Origin: Mycobacterium marseillense
Lineage (GTDB): Bacteria > Actinomycetota > Actinomycetes > Mycobacteriales > Mycobacteriaceae
NCBI RefSeq assembly: GCF_010731675.1
Contig: NZ_AP022584.1
Span: forward strand, 3,720,001-3,784,000
Length of the DNA stretch: 64,000 nucleotides
Direction of reading: 5' to 3'
The notes under the pieces were generated by a model, which had not been told where the DNA came from, did not search any database, and worked only from the letters and a program-made list of their open reading frames with translations. Positions 27,796 to 37,900 of the stretch are shown here, piece after piece (the first letter of the stretch is position 1; every line of letters starts with the position of its first letter). Both the position numbers and the translations under genes were made by a program.

Positions 27796-28578
27796 ATGGG
27801 TGAGATGCAGGTCGCAATCGTCACCGGCGCGAGCAGCGGCATCGGGCTGGGCTGCGCCACCAAACTCGCCGAGATGGGCATGGCGGTCCTCGGGACGGGC
27901 CGCGACCAGGACCGGCTCGCCGAGCTGCACAAGGCGATCGGCGATCCGGAACGCGTTGCCACGCTTGCCGTCGACCTGACCGACGACGACGCGCCGCGAC
28001 GCATCGTGGAGCGTGCCGTGCAGCGGTGGGGCCGCATCGATTACCTGATCAACAACGCCGGCGTGGGCAGCCCCAAGCCACTGCACGAGACCGACGACCA
28101 CACCCTGGACTACTTCCTGGGTTTGATGCTGCGGGCACCGTTTCGGCTCGCGCGTGACGTGCTGCCCCACATGCGACCCGGCTCGGCGATCATCAATGTG
28201 ACATCGACGTTCGCGGTCGTCGGCGGCCTGCGGGGCGGAGCCTATTCCGCGGCCAAGGGCGGGCTCACCGCCCTGACCACCCACATCGCCTGCCAATACG
28301 GCGCATCGGGCATCCGCTGCAACGCCGTCGCGCCCGGCGTCACGGTCACGCCGATGGTCGAGAAGCGGTTGGAAGACGAGCGATTCCGCAAGATCAACAC
28401 CGAGATGACACCGCACCAGCGGTTGGGCCGCATCGACGACATCGCCAGCACGGTCGCCTTCTTGTGCTCGCCGGGCGGCAGCTTCATCAACGGCCAGACG
28501 ATCGTCGTCGACGGCGGATGGAGCTCGACGAAGTACCTGTCGGAGTTCGCCCTGTCCTCCCAGTGGATCGAGCGATGA
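27796..28578 (+). CDS. SDR oxidoreductase in the rightward operon
   Basis: A 260-aa classical short-chain dehydrogenase with [20 protein letters not shown], Ser in INVTSTFAV and YSAAKGG at the active site, and the end [12 protein letters not shown]. The start is two bases after the previous ligase and its stop overlaps the next ligase start (ATGA). Likely substrates are hydroxyacyl-CoA or an alicyclic alcohol. Confidence 0.89.
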   Translation: MGEMQVAIVTGASSGIGLGCATKLAEMGMAVLGTGRDQDRLAELHKAIGDPERVATLAVDLTDDDAPRRIVERAVQRWGRIDYLINNAGVGSPKPLHETDDHTLDYFLGLMLRAPFRLARDVLPHMRPGSAIINVTSTFAVVGGLRGGAYSAAKGGLTALTTHIACQYGASGIRCNAVAPGVTVTPMVEKRLEDERFRKINTEMTPHQRLGRIDDIASTVAFLCSPGGSFINGQTIVVDGGWSSTKYLSEFALSSQWIER

Positions 28579-30104
28579 ATCTGTTCGCGATGCTCGACCA
28601 GGCGGCGAGCCGGCACCCAGACCGCGGCGCGCTGTATCACGGCACCCGCCGCCTGTGCACCTGGATCGAACTGCGCGACAGGGTGTTACGGCTGGCCGCA
28701 TCGATCCGCCAACAGCACGGGGCCGGCGCCCGCATCGCGATCGCGACCCACAACCGCCCCGAGATCGTCGAGTTGATGTTCGCGATCTGGGCCGCCGAGT
28801 GCGTCGTCGTCCCCATCAACTACAAGCTGCATCCCCGCGAAATGGCCGAGATCCTCGACGACGCGGGCGCGGCGCGGGTGTTCGCGTCCTCGGCCATCGG
28901 CGGCGAACTGGCGCCGATCGTCGCGACACAGATGGAAACCTTTGAGTCCGAGGACTACTCGCGGCGGCTCGCCGTCGTCCCGTCGTTGCCGCCGCGCACG
29001 GACCCGTCGGCGCTCGCGTGGCTGTTCTACACCAGCGGAACCACCGGCCGATCCAAGGGCGCGATGCTGTCGCACCGCAATCTCACGGCGATGACCGTCG
29101 CGCACCTCGCCGACATCGACGCCCCCGACGAGGGCTGCAGCCTCCTGCACGCGGCACCCATGTCGCACGGCTCGGGCCTCTACGTCCTGCCGTACGTGCT
29201 GCGCGCCGCCCGGCAGGTGGTGCCCGAGTCGGGCGCGTTCGATCCCGACGAATTCCTCGATCTGTGCGAGCATCACCCCGGCGGCAGCGCGTTTCTCGCT
29301 CCGACGATGGTGCAGCGGCTGGTGGATACGGGCCGCGCCTGCCCGGCCAACCTGAGAACGATCGTCTACGGCGGCGGTCCGATGTATGTCGAAAGCCTGC
29401 GCAAGGCGATCGCGGCGTTCGGCCCGATCTTCGCCCAGATCTACGGGCAGGGCGAATCACCGATGACCATCACCGGATTGCGCCGCGCCGACCACGAATC
29501 CGGCGACGACGCAACCCTGGGATCGGTCGGCTATGCGCGGTCCGGGATGGACGTCGCGGTGCTGCGCGCCGACGGCGGCCCCGCACCCGTCGGCGAGATC
29601 GGCGAAATCGTCTGCCGCGGCGACGCGGTGATGTCCGGCTACTGGCGAAACCCCGACGCGACCCGCGCCACCCTCAACGAGGGCTGGCTCTACACCGGGG
29701 ACATGGGCTCGTTCGACGCGCGCGGATTCCTCACGCTGCGCGATCGGTCGAAGGACGTCGTCATCAGCGGCGGCAGCAACATCTACCCGCGCGAGGTGGA
29801 GGAGGTCCTGCTCGAGCACCCCGCGGTCGCGGAGGCGTGCGTGGTCGGCACTCCGGACCCCGAGTGGGGCGAGGTGGTGGTCGCATTCGTCGTCGGCACA
29901 GGCGATTCCGTCGACCCGGCGGCGCTGGACGCGCACCTATTGCGGCGCATCGCCCGCTTCAAACGTCCCAAACGCTACGAATTCGTCGGCGAGCTACCGA
30001 AAAACAGCTACGGCAAGGTGCTCAAGCGGGAACTGCGTGCCAGCCTGGCGCCGGTCCCGCCGCGGCGCCAGGAATGCCACGAGACATCAAGGAGGTCGCA
30101 ATGA
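28575..30104 (+). CDS. AMP-dependent acyl-CoA ligase (second of two)
   Basis: A 509-aa ligase with [14 protein letters not shown] near residue 155, [11 protein letters not shown] in place of the usual GxTE motif, YTGDMGSFD, and the C-terminal [15 protein letters not shown] and [12 protein letters not shown] with the catalytic Lys. It differs clearly from the ligase at 26162, so the two probably act on different acids. The ATG start overlaps the SDR stop, and its own stop overlaps the next ATG (ATGA). Confidence 0.89.
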   Translation: MNLFAMLDQAASRHPDRGALYHGTRRLCTWIELRDRVLRLAASIRQQHGAGARIAIATHNRPEIVELMFAIWAAECVVVPINYKLHPREMAEILDDAGAARVFASSAIGGELAPIVATQMETFESEDYSRRLAVVPSLPPRTDPSALAWLFYTSGTTGRSKGAMLSHRNLTAMTVAHLADIDAPDEGCSLLHAAPMSHGSGLYVLPYVLRAARQVVPESGAFDPDEFLDLCEHHPGGSAFLAPTMVQRLVDTGRACPANLRTIVYGGGPMYVESLRKAIAAFGPIFAQIYGQGESPMTITGLRRADHESGDDATLGSVGYARSGMDVAVLRADGGPAPVGEIGEIVCRGDAVMSGYWRNPDATRATLNEGWLYTGDMGSFDARGFLTLRDRSKDVVISGGSNIYPREVEEVLLEHPAVAEACVVGTPDPEWGEVVVAFVVGTGDSVDPAALDAHLLRRIARFKRPKRYEFVGELPKNSYGKVLKRELRASLAPVPPRRQECHETSRRSQ

Positions 30105-31261
30105 AGTGTCGCGCCGCTGTCATCCGCGGGGTGGGCCAGGACTGGGAGATCAGCGAAATCGAGCTGGATCCGCCCCGCGGCGGGGAAGTCCTGGTCCGGA
30201 TGGCCGTCGCCGGGATCTGTCACTCCGACGACCATCTGTTCACCGGCGATGTGGTGCCGACCCCCGAGGCGCTGGCCGCGAGCGGCCAGCCGGCGCCGGA
30301 CTGGTTCCCCCTGCTAGGCGGTCACGAGGGCGCCGGTGTCGTCGAAGAAGTCGGGCCCGGCGTGACCACGGTGCAACCGGGAGACCGCGTGGCGCTGTCC
30401 TTCATCCCCGCGTGCGGCAGCTGCCGGTTCTGTGTGAACGGTCAGAGCTACATCTGCGACATCGGTGCGAGCCTGTTCGTGCGGGAGATGCCCACCGACG
30501 GCACCTGCCGCCGCCACCTCGGTGACGAAAACCTGTTGGCTTACGGGCAACTCGGCACGTTCGCCGAATACGCGGTGCTGTCGGAAAGGTCCGTGATCAA
30601 GATCGACGACGCGATCCCGTTCCATGCCGCCTCGCTGGTGTCGTGCGGGGTCAGCACCGGCTGGGGTTCCGCGACGATCTCGGCGGGCACCGAGCCCGGC
30701 GACACCGTCGTGGTCATCGGCGCCGGCGGCGTCGGGATGAATGCCCTGCAAGGCGCGCGTGCCGTCGGCGCCAAATTCGTCGTTGCGGTCGATCCCGTTG
30801 AGTCCAAACGTGATTCGGCCAAGATCTTCGGTGCCACGCACACCGTCGCCTCCGCCGCGGACGCGATACCCCTGGTCAGGGAGATCACCGCCGGCCTGAT
30901 GGCCGACCGCGTCGTCGTCTGTCCCGGGGTGGTCCACGTGGACCTGCTTCCGCAGGCGATGACGCTGCTTCGCAAAGGCGGCATCTGCGTGCTCACCGGC
31001 ATCACCCCGTTCACCGAGCCCCCGGTTCCGTTGGTCCTGCAGGAGATGACGCTGTCGGCCAAGCAGCTCAGGGGGGCGCTCTACGGCGGTATGAACCCGC
31101 GCACCAGCGTGCCGATGCTGTTGTCGCTGTACCAGGCGGGCGCGGTGAAACTCGACGAGTTGGTCACGCGCCACTACCGGCTCGACCAGATCAACGAGGC
31201 GATGGCGGACCTGCGCGAGGGCCGCAACATTCGCGGCGTCATCGATTTCGCGGGCGTCTAA
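30101..31261 (+). CDS. Zinc alcohol dehydrogenase, NDMA-dependent/mycofactocin-type
   Basis: A 386-aa zinc MDR alcohol dehydrogenase. Catalytic zinc ligands are in GICHSDDH and GGHEGAGVV; the structural zinc Cys set is CGSCRFCVNGQSYIC; the cofactor loop is GAGGVGMNALQGA. The sequence is of the actinobacterial group that holds its nicotinamide cofactor tightly and is recycled by NDMA in vitro or mycofactocin in vivo. A perfect AAGGAGGT ribosome site precedes the ATG. It would oxidise the hydroxyacid or alcohol after ring opening. Last gene of the rightward operon. Confidence 0.9.
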   Translation: MKCRAAVIRGVGQDWEISEIELDPPRGGEVLVRMAVAGICHSDDHLFTGDVVPTPEALAASGQPAPDWFPLLGGHEGAGVVEEVGPGVTTVQPGDRVALSFIPACGSCRFCVNGQSYICDIGASLFVREMPTDGTCRRHLGDENLLAYGQLGTFAEYAVLSERSVIKIDDAIPFHAASLVSCGVSTGWGSATISAGTEPGDTVVVIGAGGVGMNALQGARAVGAKFVVAVDPVESKRDSAKIFGATHTVASAADAIPLVREITAGLMADRVVVCPGVVHVDLLPQAMTLLRKGGICVLTGITPFTEPPVPLVLQEMTLSAKQLRGALYGGMNPRTSVPMLLSLYQAGAVKLDELVTRHYRLDQINEAMADLREGRNIRGVIDFAGV

Positions 31262-31269
31262 CCGGCGGC

Positions 31270-31752
31270 TCACCCGGATTCGAAGTGCCTCCGGATGCCG
31301 GCCAGCATCTCGGCGTGCGCCTTGACCGCCTCGCGGATGGTCACCCCGGCAAGGAGTCGCGGCGCGGCGATCCGGATGCGCTCGGTGACGCGGGTGTCAC
31401 CGCCGTCGGGCTCGAAGCTGACCGTGCCGCGTAACCGCACCCCGGGTGACTGATCAGCCTCGGTCAGCACGTCGCCGGCAACGGGCACCCGCAGCCGGGC
31501 CTGGTAGGCGGTGCGGACGGTGAACGGCCCCAACGGGATTCGATCTACCACCCGATAGCTCTGCTGGTAGCCCTCCGCGGTTTCGCTGCGGGACAACGTT
31601 TCCACGGACACGATCAGCGGGTGCACGAGCCTGATGTTGTTTAGGTCCACATAGAAATTGCGCACCGCATCGGGCGGGGCGGGCACGCGCTCCGACAGCC
31701 TCCGGTTGGCGTTCACGAAAAGCAACGACCGAGCCCGCGAATGTAACGCCAC
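31270..31752 (-). CDS. SRPBCC (START-like) family protein
   Basis: A 160-aa single-domain protein of the polyketide-cyclase/START-like fold: N-terminal strand (NANRRLSERVPAPPDAVRNF), mixed sheet and a long C-terminal helix (REAVKAHAEMLAGIRRHF). Such proteins bind hydrophobic ligands. It is convergent with the alcohol dehydrogenase and ends 8 bp from it. No specific role can be given. Confidence 0.78.
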   Translation of the reverse strand: MALHSRARSLLFVNANRRLSERVPAPPDAVRNFYVDLNNIRLVHPLIVSVETLSRSETAEGYQQSYRVVDRIPLGPFTVRTAYQARLRVPVAGDVLTEADQSPGVRLRGTVSFEPDGGDTRVTERIRIAAPRLLAGVTIREAVKAHAEMLAGIRRHFESG

Positions 31753-31867
31753 GGCGACATTCTGCCGGTTTTTTCGCCGTGGCGTTACGCTCGGCGCGAA
31801 TCAAGGAGTTCGGCCGCCAGGTAGCGGTCTATTCCCTCGCTTGCGGAATTGACCTAACGTGTCATGG

Positions 31868-32089
31868 ATGGAGGCAGATGGAACTCCGGAGTCGGTGCCG
31901 GTCGAGAAATTGCACTCGGGCGACCCGATCACCGATTGTGGTCAGCGGTACATAGTTCTCGAATCGAAGGCGCTCAGCGACTGCGTGGTCCTCGAGCTCG
32001 AATCCCGAGTGGATCACCAGCTGCAGGTCATCGAGAAGTCCTTCCCGGCCGGTTACCAGGTCGGCAGGGCGAACCACCGAATTCTCTAG
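31868..32089 (+). CDS. Small hypothetical protein (73 aa)
   Basis: A 73-aa frame MEADGTPESVPVEKLHSGD ending in GRANHRIL. Codons after the first ten strongly prefer G or C in the third position, which supports real coding. It looks like a small beta-rich domain (VEKLHSGDPITDCGQRYIVL). There is no ribosome site before ATG 31868; a GTG at 31859 is in frame and the mRNA could be leaderless. No family recognised. Confidence 0.55.
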   Translation: MEADGTPESVPVEKLHSGDPITDCGQRYIVLESKALSDCVVLELESRVDHQLQVIEKSFPAGYQVGRANHRIL

Positions 32090-32133
32090 CCAAAAATCTT
32101 CGGTGGCATAGTGCGCGAGTAGCCGGTCGACGG

Positions 32134-32907
32134 CTACCGCGCATTCGTGCTTTTCGGGCCGATTCCGTCCTGGCTCCTTCGCGGCGGGCGGATGTCGTTG
32201 GGGTCGTTGGGATCCGGCTCGCCGAACCAGCGTGACGGCGCGTGCTCGCCGTATTCGTCGTGCCAGTCCCACCACTCGTAGGGTGCGGTCTGCGGGTAGC
32301 CCTCGGGCGAATCCTCCCAACTTTCCTGGCGTCCGAGCGCGGTCATGTCCAGGAAGCTCCAGGTGGTCCCCAACGCCTCGTCACCGCGGTTGTTGATGAA
32401 GTAGGTGCGAAACACCCGATCGCCGTCGTGGATGAAGGCGTTGGTGCCGTGCCATTCGTCGACGCCGAAGTCGGCGTCGAACGTGTCGGTGATCGTGTAC
32501 CAAGGCATCTTCCAGTCCATCCGGGCCTTCAGGCGCTCGATGTCGGGCTGCGGTGCCCGCGACGCGAACACCAGCGTCGTGTCGCGGGCGTTGAGGTGCG
32601 CCAGGTTGCCGACGTGGTCGGCCATCATCGAGCAGCCCCGGCAGCCGTGCTCGGGCCAGCCGTCGATGTCGGGCCCGTAGAAGGCGCGGTAGACCACGAG
32701 TTGGCGCCGGCCCTGGAACAGGTCCAGCAGGTTGACCGTGCCCTCGGGCCCCTCGAAGCGGTAGTCGGAGTTCGCGGCCATCCAGGGCATCCGGCGCCGC
32801 CGGGCCGCGAGCGCGTCCCGAGCGCGGGTGAGTTCCTTTTCCTCTTCCAGCAGTTGTCGATGCGCGGTCGCCCACTCCTGGGCCGTCACGATCGGGGGTG
32901 TGTTCAT
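32134..32907 (-). CDS. DUF899 thioredoxin-fold protein
   Basis: A 257-aa member of the DUF899 family: YRFEGPEGTVNLLDLFQGRR, then VVYRAFYGPD, the CRGCSMMADH segment in the place of a thioredoxin active site, and FFVDE-like FDADFGVDEWHG. The family is widespread in actinobacteria and has no firm function. The tail after WFGEPDPNDPND is acidic and low-complexity. It follows the SDR at 32937 in the same direction by 29 bp, so they probably form a pair. Confidence 0.83.
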   Translation of the reverse strand: MNTPPIVTAQEWATAHRQLLEEEKELTRARDALAARRRRMPWMAANSDYRFEGPEGTVNLLDLFQGRRQLVVYRAFYGPDIDGWPEHGCRGCSMMADHVGNLAHLNARDTTLVFASRAPQPDIERLKARMDWKMPWYTITDTFDADFGVDEWHGTNAFIHDGDRVFRTYFINNRGDEALGTTWSFLDMTALGRQESWEDSPEGYPQTAPYEWWDWHDEYGEHAPSRWFGEPDPNDPNDIRPPRRSQDGIGPKSTNAR

Positions 32908-32936
32908 CGGTGTCCGTCCTTGCAGTGTCGGGTGTT

Positions 32937-33704
32937 TCAGGTCAGCGGCGCGAGGCCGGCGGAGGTGAGTAGGTAGGCGTCGTGGTCCGCGCCCGCGGTC
33001 GCGATCTCGAGCACCGACTTGCCCACCTGTTCGGCGGTGAGCGCGGGTCCGGCGGCCTGGAGGAAGGTGTCGACGTCGACGCCTTGACGCTCGGCGTAGG
33101 CGGCGACGGCGGCCGCGCCCAGGTCGGTGGCCGGGGTCAGCCGCGGCAGCACGGCGGTGAAGCCGATCCCCAGTCCCGCGCGTTGCGATTCGCCGGCGGC
33201 ATAGCCGGTGATGAACCTGACGGTCGCCTTCGCACCCGCATAACCACCGGACAGCGGCGATCCGGCCAGGGCGGCGCCGCTCGACATCGCGATCACCGAG
33301 CTGCCCGGCGCCAGCGGGCGCCGCAGCGCGTCACGAACCCAGTGAAACGCCTGCGCCACGTCGGAATTCCAGTTGTCGCTGAACGTCTCCCAGCTCTGTT
33401 CCTGCAGCGGCGCCATCCGCGGTGCGGCCCCGGCGCACAGCACCAGGGTGCGTGGCCGGTACCGGTCGATGAGCCGGCCGGCCGTCAAGGGATCGGCGGC
33501 GTCGGCCACCACCGGGACGAAGTTGTCACCCAGCTGCGCGTGCGCCTCCTCGAGTTGTGATCGGGTGCGCGCGATGCCGACGACCTGGGCGCCGGCCGTC
33601 GTCAACGCGGCCGCGATCGCGCGGCCGAATCCGCGGCCGGCCCCGGTCACGATCGCGGTGCTGCCGACGAATCCGTCGGTGCGGGGATTTCGGGTCTGGT
33701 TCAT
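32937..33704 (-). CDS. SDR oxidoreductase
   Basis: A 255-aa short-chain dehydrogenase with TGAGRGFGRAIA, LCAGAAPR in place of NNAG, Ser in AMSSGAA and YAGAKAT. The C-terminal half diverges from classical SDRs (no DGG end). It lies upstream of the DUF899 gene on the same strand and divergent to the sigma factor; a SigG-like factor controlling an SDR/DUF899 pair is a reasonable but untested idea. Confidence 0.82.
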   Translation of the reverse strand: MNQTRNPRTDGFVGSTAIVTGAGRGFGRAIAAALTTAGAQVVGIARTRSQLEEAHAQLGDNFVPVVADAADPLTAGRLIDRYRPRTLVLCAGAAPRMAPLQEQSWETFSDNWNSDVAQAFHWVRDALRRPLAPGSSVIAMSSGAALAGSPLSGGYAGAKATVRFITGYAAGESQRAGLGIGFTAVLPRLTPATDLGAAAVAAYAERQGVDVDTFLQAAGPALTAEQVGKSVLEIATAGADHDAYLLTSAGLAPLT

Positions 33705-33860
33705 GTCGTGCTCGCTTCCTCACGTGGACTGCGGCCGTGTCGCGGCTTCACTAGTTGAGATACGGCCCGGCGGCCGGATTCATCGCTTTGGGGCCGATGA
33801 ATTTCGGCCGCGGGATGTCTCTACAGGAGTAGGTTCGTCGCGCACCGAGAGGAGAGGGTC

Positions 33861-34817
33861 GTGCCGGCGCAGGAGGAGTTCGTCGAGCGGGCGGCGCCAT
33901 TTCGTGCCGAGCTGATCGCGCATTGCTACCGCATGCTGGGATCGGTGCACGACGCCGAAGACCTTGTCCAGGAGACGTATCTCCGGGGCTGGCGCGGCTA
34001 TCAGGCGTTCGAGGAACGCGCGGCGTTGAAGACCTGGCTGTACCGGATCGCGACGACGGCCTGTCTGCGCGCGCTGGAGAACCGCGCCCGCCGCGTGCTG
34101 CCGGCGGGGCTGGCTGACGGCTCGAGGGACCCGGACGTCGACCTCGATGCGGCGGCGGGCGCGCACGCGTGGCTCGAACCCATTCCGGACACCATGATGT
34201 TCAAGGGGCCCGAAGAGGACGTCACCGCGAAGCAGAGCGTGCGGCTGGCGGTGATGACCGCCCTTCAGGAGCTCCCGGCGCGCCAGCGCGCGGTGTTGAT
34301 TCTGCGCGACGTCGTCCAATTCAGCGCCGCCGAGGTTGCCGAGCTCCTGGAAACCACGCCCGCCGCGGTCAACAGTTCGCTGCAGCGCGCCCGGGCCCGC
34401 CTCGCCGAGCTGTCCCCCGCCGAGGAACACATGTCCGAGCCCGACGACGCCCGGCGGCGTGAATTGCTCGACCGGTACTGCGCGGCATTCGAAAACGCGG
34501 ACATGGCGGCGCTGACCGCGCTGCTGCAGGCCGACGTCAAACTCGAAATGCCGCCGCTGCCAGTGTGGTTCGCCGGCCGGGACACGGTGCTGCGGTTCCT
34601 TGCCCAGCGCGCCCTGGCTCAACCCGGCGATATCGCGATGATCCCGACCGCCGCGAACGCGCAGCCCGCCGTCGCCGAGTACCGCCGCGCCGCCGACCGC
34701 GTGCTGCGGGCCCATTCCATCCACGTGATAACCCCGGGTGCCGCCGGGATCGCCGGCATCACCGTCTTTCTCGACCCGGGCCTGTTCACTGCGTTTGGTT
34801 TATCGCCGAGCCGGTAA
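33861..34817 (+). CDS. ECF sigma factor, SigG-like with SnoaL C-terminus
   Basis: A 318-aa extracytoplasmic-function sigma factor. Region 2 is ELIAHCYRMLGSVHDAEDLVQET near residue 20 and region 4 is LPARQRAVLILRDVVQF followed by SAAEVAELLETT near 140-170. A SnoaL/NTF2-like domain fills about 195-318 (LLDRYCAAFENADMAALTAL). This layout matches mycobacterial SigG/SigJ, which need no classical anti-sigma factor and use the SnoaL domain for control. Whether it is SigG itself or a paralog cannot be settled here. GTG start. Confidence 0.88.
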   Translation: MPAQEEFVERAAPFRAELIAHCYRMLGSVHDAEDLVQETYLRGWRGYQAFEERAALKTWLYRIATTACLRALENRARRVLPAGLADGSRDPDVDLDAAAGAHAWLEPIPDTMMFKGPEEDVTAKQSVRLAVMTALQELPARQRAVLILRDVVQFSAAEVAELLETTPAAVNSSLQRARARLAELSPAEEHMSEPDDARRRELLDRYCAAFENADMAALTALLQADVKLEMPPLPVWFAGRDTVLRFLAQRALAQPGDIAMIPTAANAQPAVAEYRRAADRVLRAHSIHVITPGAAGIAGITVFLDPGLFTAFGLSPSR

Positions 34818-34988
34818 TGTTTGTGCCAGGGACGTGATCGCAGCCCTTGCCATCTAGGGAAGCCCGACCTGCATCGACCTACATCGCCGCGGATGTCGTC
34901 GCAGGGTTTACCTTCCCGCCCCACGTGTGGACAGGTCCTTCACACGCCAGGATCATTAGGCGCGGGAGACGTATTTGAAGGGTGACGA

Positions 34989-37900
34989 GTGAAGATTCCC
35001 GGCGTTTCCAGCGTCGTCGCTGGTGTGGCCGGCGGAGCCGCGCAGATGGTGCGGGCCGGCGTATCGACTGCGGCGGGCGCCGCCGGCGCGCTGCAGACGT
35101 TGGCCAGCCCGGTGGCCGAGCTCGCGGGTCCCGTGATCCAATCGGTGGCCCAAACCACGGGCCGGGCAATCGGGATGGACACTTCCACCGACGGCACCGC
35201 CGCCCCGATCACGCCGCCGGTGCGCTGGCACAGCGGGCAACGCGTGCACCTGGACCTGGATCCGTTGCTGCCGTTCCCCCGCTGGGGCGAATACGCGCCC
35301 GCCGTCGAGGAGCCGGTGCGCAGAATCCCGGGGGTGGCCAAGGCCCACGTCGAGGGCTCGTTGGGCCGGTTGGTGGTCGAACTCTCCGACGGCGCGGACC
35401 ACGACGCCGTCTTGGACGAGGTCCGGGCGACGGTCGCGTCCATCGCCGCCGACATCACCTGGTCGAAGTCGGAGGTGGCGACCCCGTCGGCGCCCTTCGC
35501 CGACCCGGGCAACCCCCTGGCGCTTCTGGTGCCCCTCACCGCGGCGGCACTGGATCTGGTCGCGATGAGCGCCGCGGTGACCGGATGGGTGACCCGGCTG
35601 CCCTCGGCGCCGCAGACCACCCGGGCCGCGGCCGCGCTCATCAACCATCAACCGCGCATGGTCGCGATCCTCGAGGCGCGGCTGGGCCGGGTAGGAACCG
35701 ACATCGCGCTGGCCGCGACGACGGCCGCCGCCCACGGCCTCACGCAGTCGTTCGGCACGCCGATGCTCGACCTGACCCAGCGCACCCTGCAGGTCTCCGA
35801 GGCCGCGGCGCACCGCCGGGTGTGGCGGGACCGGGAACCCCACTTGGCCTCGCCCCAACGGCCGCAGGCGCCGGTCGTCCCGGTCATCTCGTCGGCCAAG
35901 TCGGAGGTGCCCCGGCACAGCTGGGCGGCCGCGGCGGCCGGCGAGGCGTCGCACGTCGTGGTCGGGGGAACCATCGACGCGGCGATGGACAAGGCGAAGG
36001 GCTCGATGGCCGGGCCGGTGGAGAGCTACGTCGATTCCGCGGCGAACGGCTCGTTGATCGCCGCGGTCAGCGCGCTGGTGGCCGGCGGCGGCACCGAGGA
36101 CGCGGCCGCGGCCATCGAGGCCGGGGTGCCGCGGGCCGCGCACATGGGCCGCCAGGCGTTCGCGGCGGTGTTGGGCCGCGGGCTCGCCAATTCCGGTCAG
36201 CTGGTGCTCGACCCGGGGGCGCTGCGCCGCCTGGATCGGGTGAAGGTGGTCGTCATCGACGGCGCCGCGCTGCGCGGTGACCACCGCGCCGTCCTGCGGG
36301 TCCGCGGCGACGCGCCCGGCTGGGACGAGGACCGGGTCTATGAGGTCGCCGACGCGCTGCTGCACGGCGAGCAGGCGCCCGAGCCCGATCCGGACGAGTT
36401 GCCGGCAACCGGCGCGCGACTGAAATGGGTTCGCAACCAAGGGCCTTCGGCCGCGCCCGCGCAGGGCCTGGAGAGCGCCGACCTGATGGTCGACGGCGAA
36501 TGCGTCGGCAGCGTCGACGTGGGCTGGGAGGTCGACCCCTACGCCATTCCGCTGTTCCAGACCGCGCACCGCACGGGCGCGCGGGTGGTCCTTCGCCACG
36601 TCGCCGGCACCGAGGACCTCACCGCCAGCGTCGGCGCGACGCACCCGCCCGGCACCCCGCTGTTGAACGTCGTCCGCGAGCTGCGGGCCGATCGCGGACC
36701 GGTGCTGCTGATCACCGCGCTGCACCGCGACTTCGCGTCGACCGACACCCTGGCCGCGCTCGCGATCGCCGATGTCGGTGTGGCGCTTGATGATCCGCGC
36801 GCCGCCACGGCGTGGACCGCGGACATCATCACCGGTACCGACCTGGCCGACGCGGTGCGGATCCTCTCGGCGATCCCGGTGGCCCGATCGGCCAGCGAAT
36901 CGGCGGTGCACCTGGCCCAGGGCGGCACCACGCTGGCCGGGCTGCTGCTGGTCACCGGTGAGCAGGAAAAGACCACCAGCCCGGTGAGCTTTCGGCGCTG
37001 GCTCAACCCGGTCAACGCCGCCGCGGCCACGGCCCTGGTGGCGGGGACGTTCTCGGCGACCCGGGTGGTCCGGCTGCCCGACCCGACTCCCCAACCGCTG
37101 ACCGCCTGGCACGCGCTGGATCCCGAGATCGTCTATTCGCGGCTGGCCGGCGGCGCGCGGCCGTTGGCCGTCGAGACCGAACCGTCGTGGCGACGCCGCC
37201 TCGACGACCTGTCCTACAGCCCGGGCCTGGCGCCGCTGCGCAAGCCGCTGCACAGCGTGGTCCGGCTGGCGTCGGCGACCCGGACCGAGCTCGCCGACCC
37301 GCTGACCCCGATCCTGGCCGTCGGGGCGGCGGCGTCGGCGATCGTCGGCAGCAACATCGATGCTCTCCTGGTCGCGGGCGTCATGACGGTCAACGCGATA
37401 ACCGGTGGGGCGCAACGACTCCGGGCCGAGTCCGCGGCCGCCGAGCTGTTCGCCGAGCAGGACCAGATGGTGCGCCGGGTGGTCGTTCCCGCGGTCGCGA
37501 CGACGCGCCGCCGGCTCGACGCCGCCCAGCACGCCACCCGCACGGCGACGGTGTCGGCGAAGTCGCTGCGGCCCGGCGACGTCATCGATCTGGCCGCGCC
37601 CGAGGTGGTACCGGCCGACGCCCGCCTGCTGGTGGCCGAGGACCTCGAGGTCGACGAGTCCCTGCTCACCGGCGAGTCACTGCCGGTGGACAAGCAGGTG
37701 GACCCCGTCGCCGTCAACGACCCCGACCGGGCGAGCATGCTCTTCGAGGGCAGCACCATCGTTGCCGGCCATGCCCGGGCGATCGTCGTGGCGACCGGGG
37801 TCGGGACCGCCGCGCACCGCGCGATCTCGGCGGTCGCCGACGTCGAGACCGCCGCCGGAATCCAAGCCCGGCTGCGCGAACTCACCAGCAAGGTGCTCCC

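Noticed and set aside
34920..34945. GTGTG...CACAC before ctpI as a CRP site
   Set aside because: The arms are only five bases and the spacing is longer than the TGTGA-N6-TCACA consensus.
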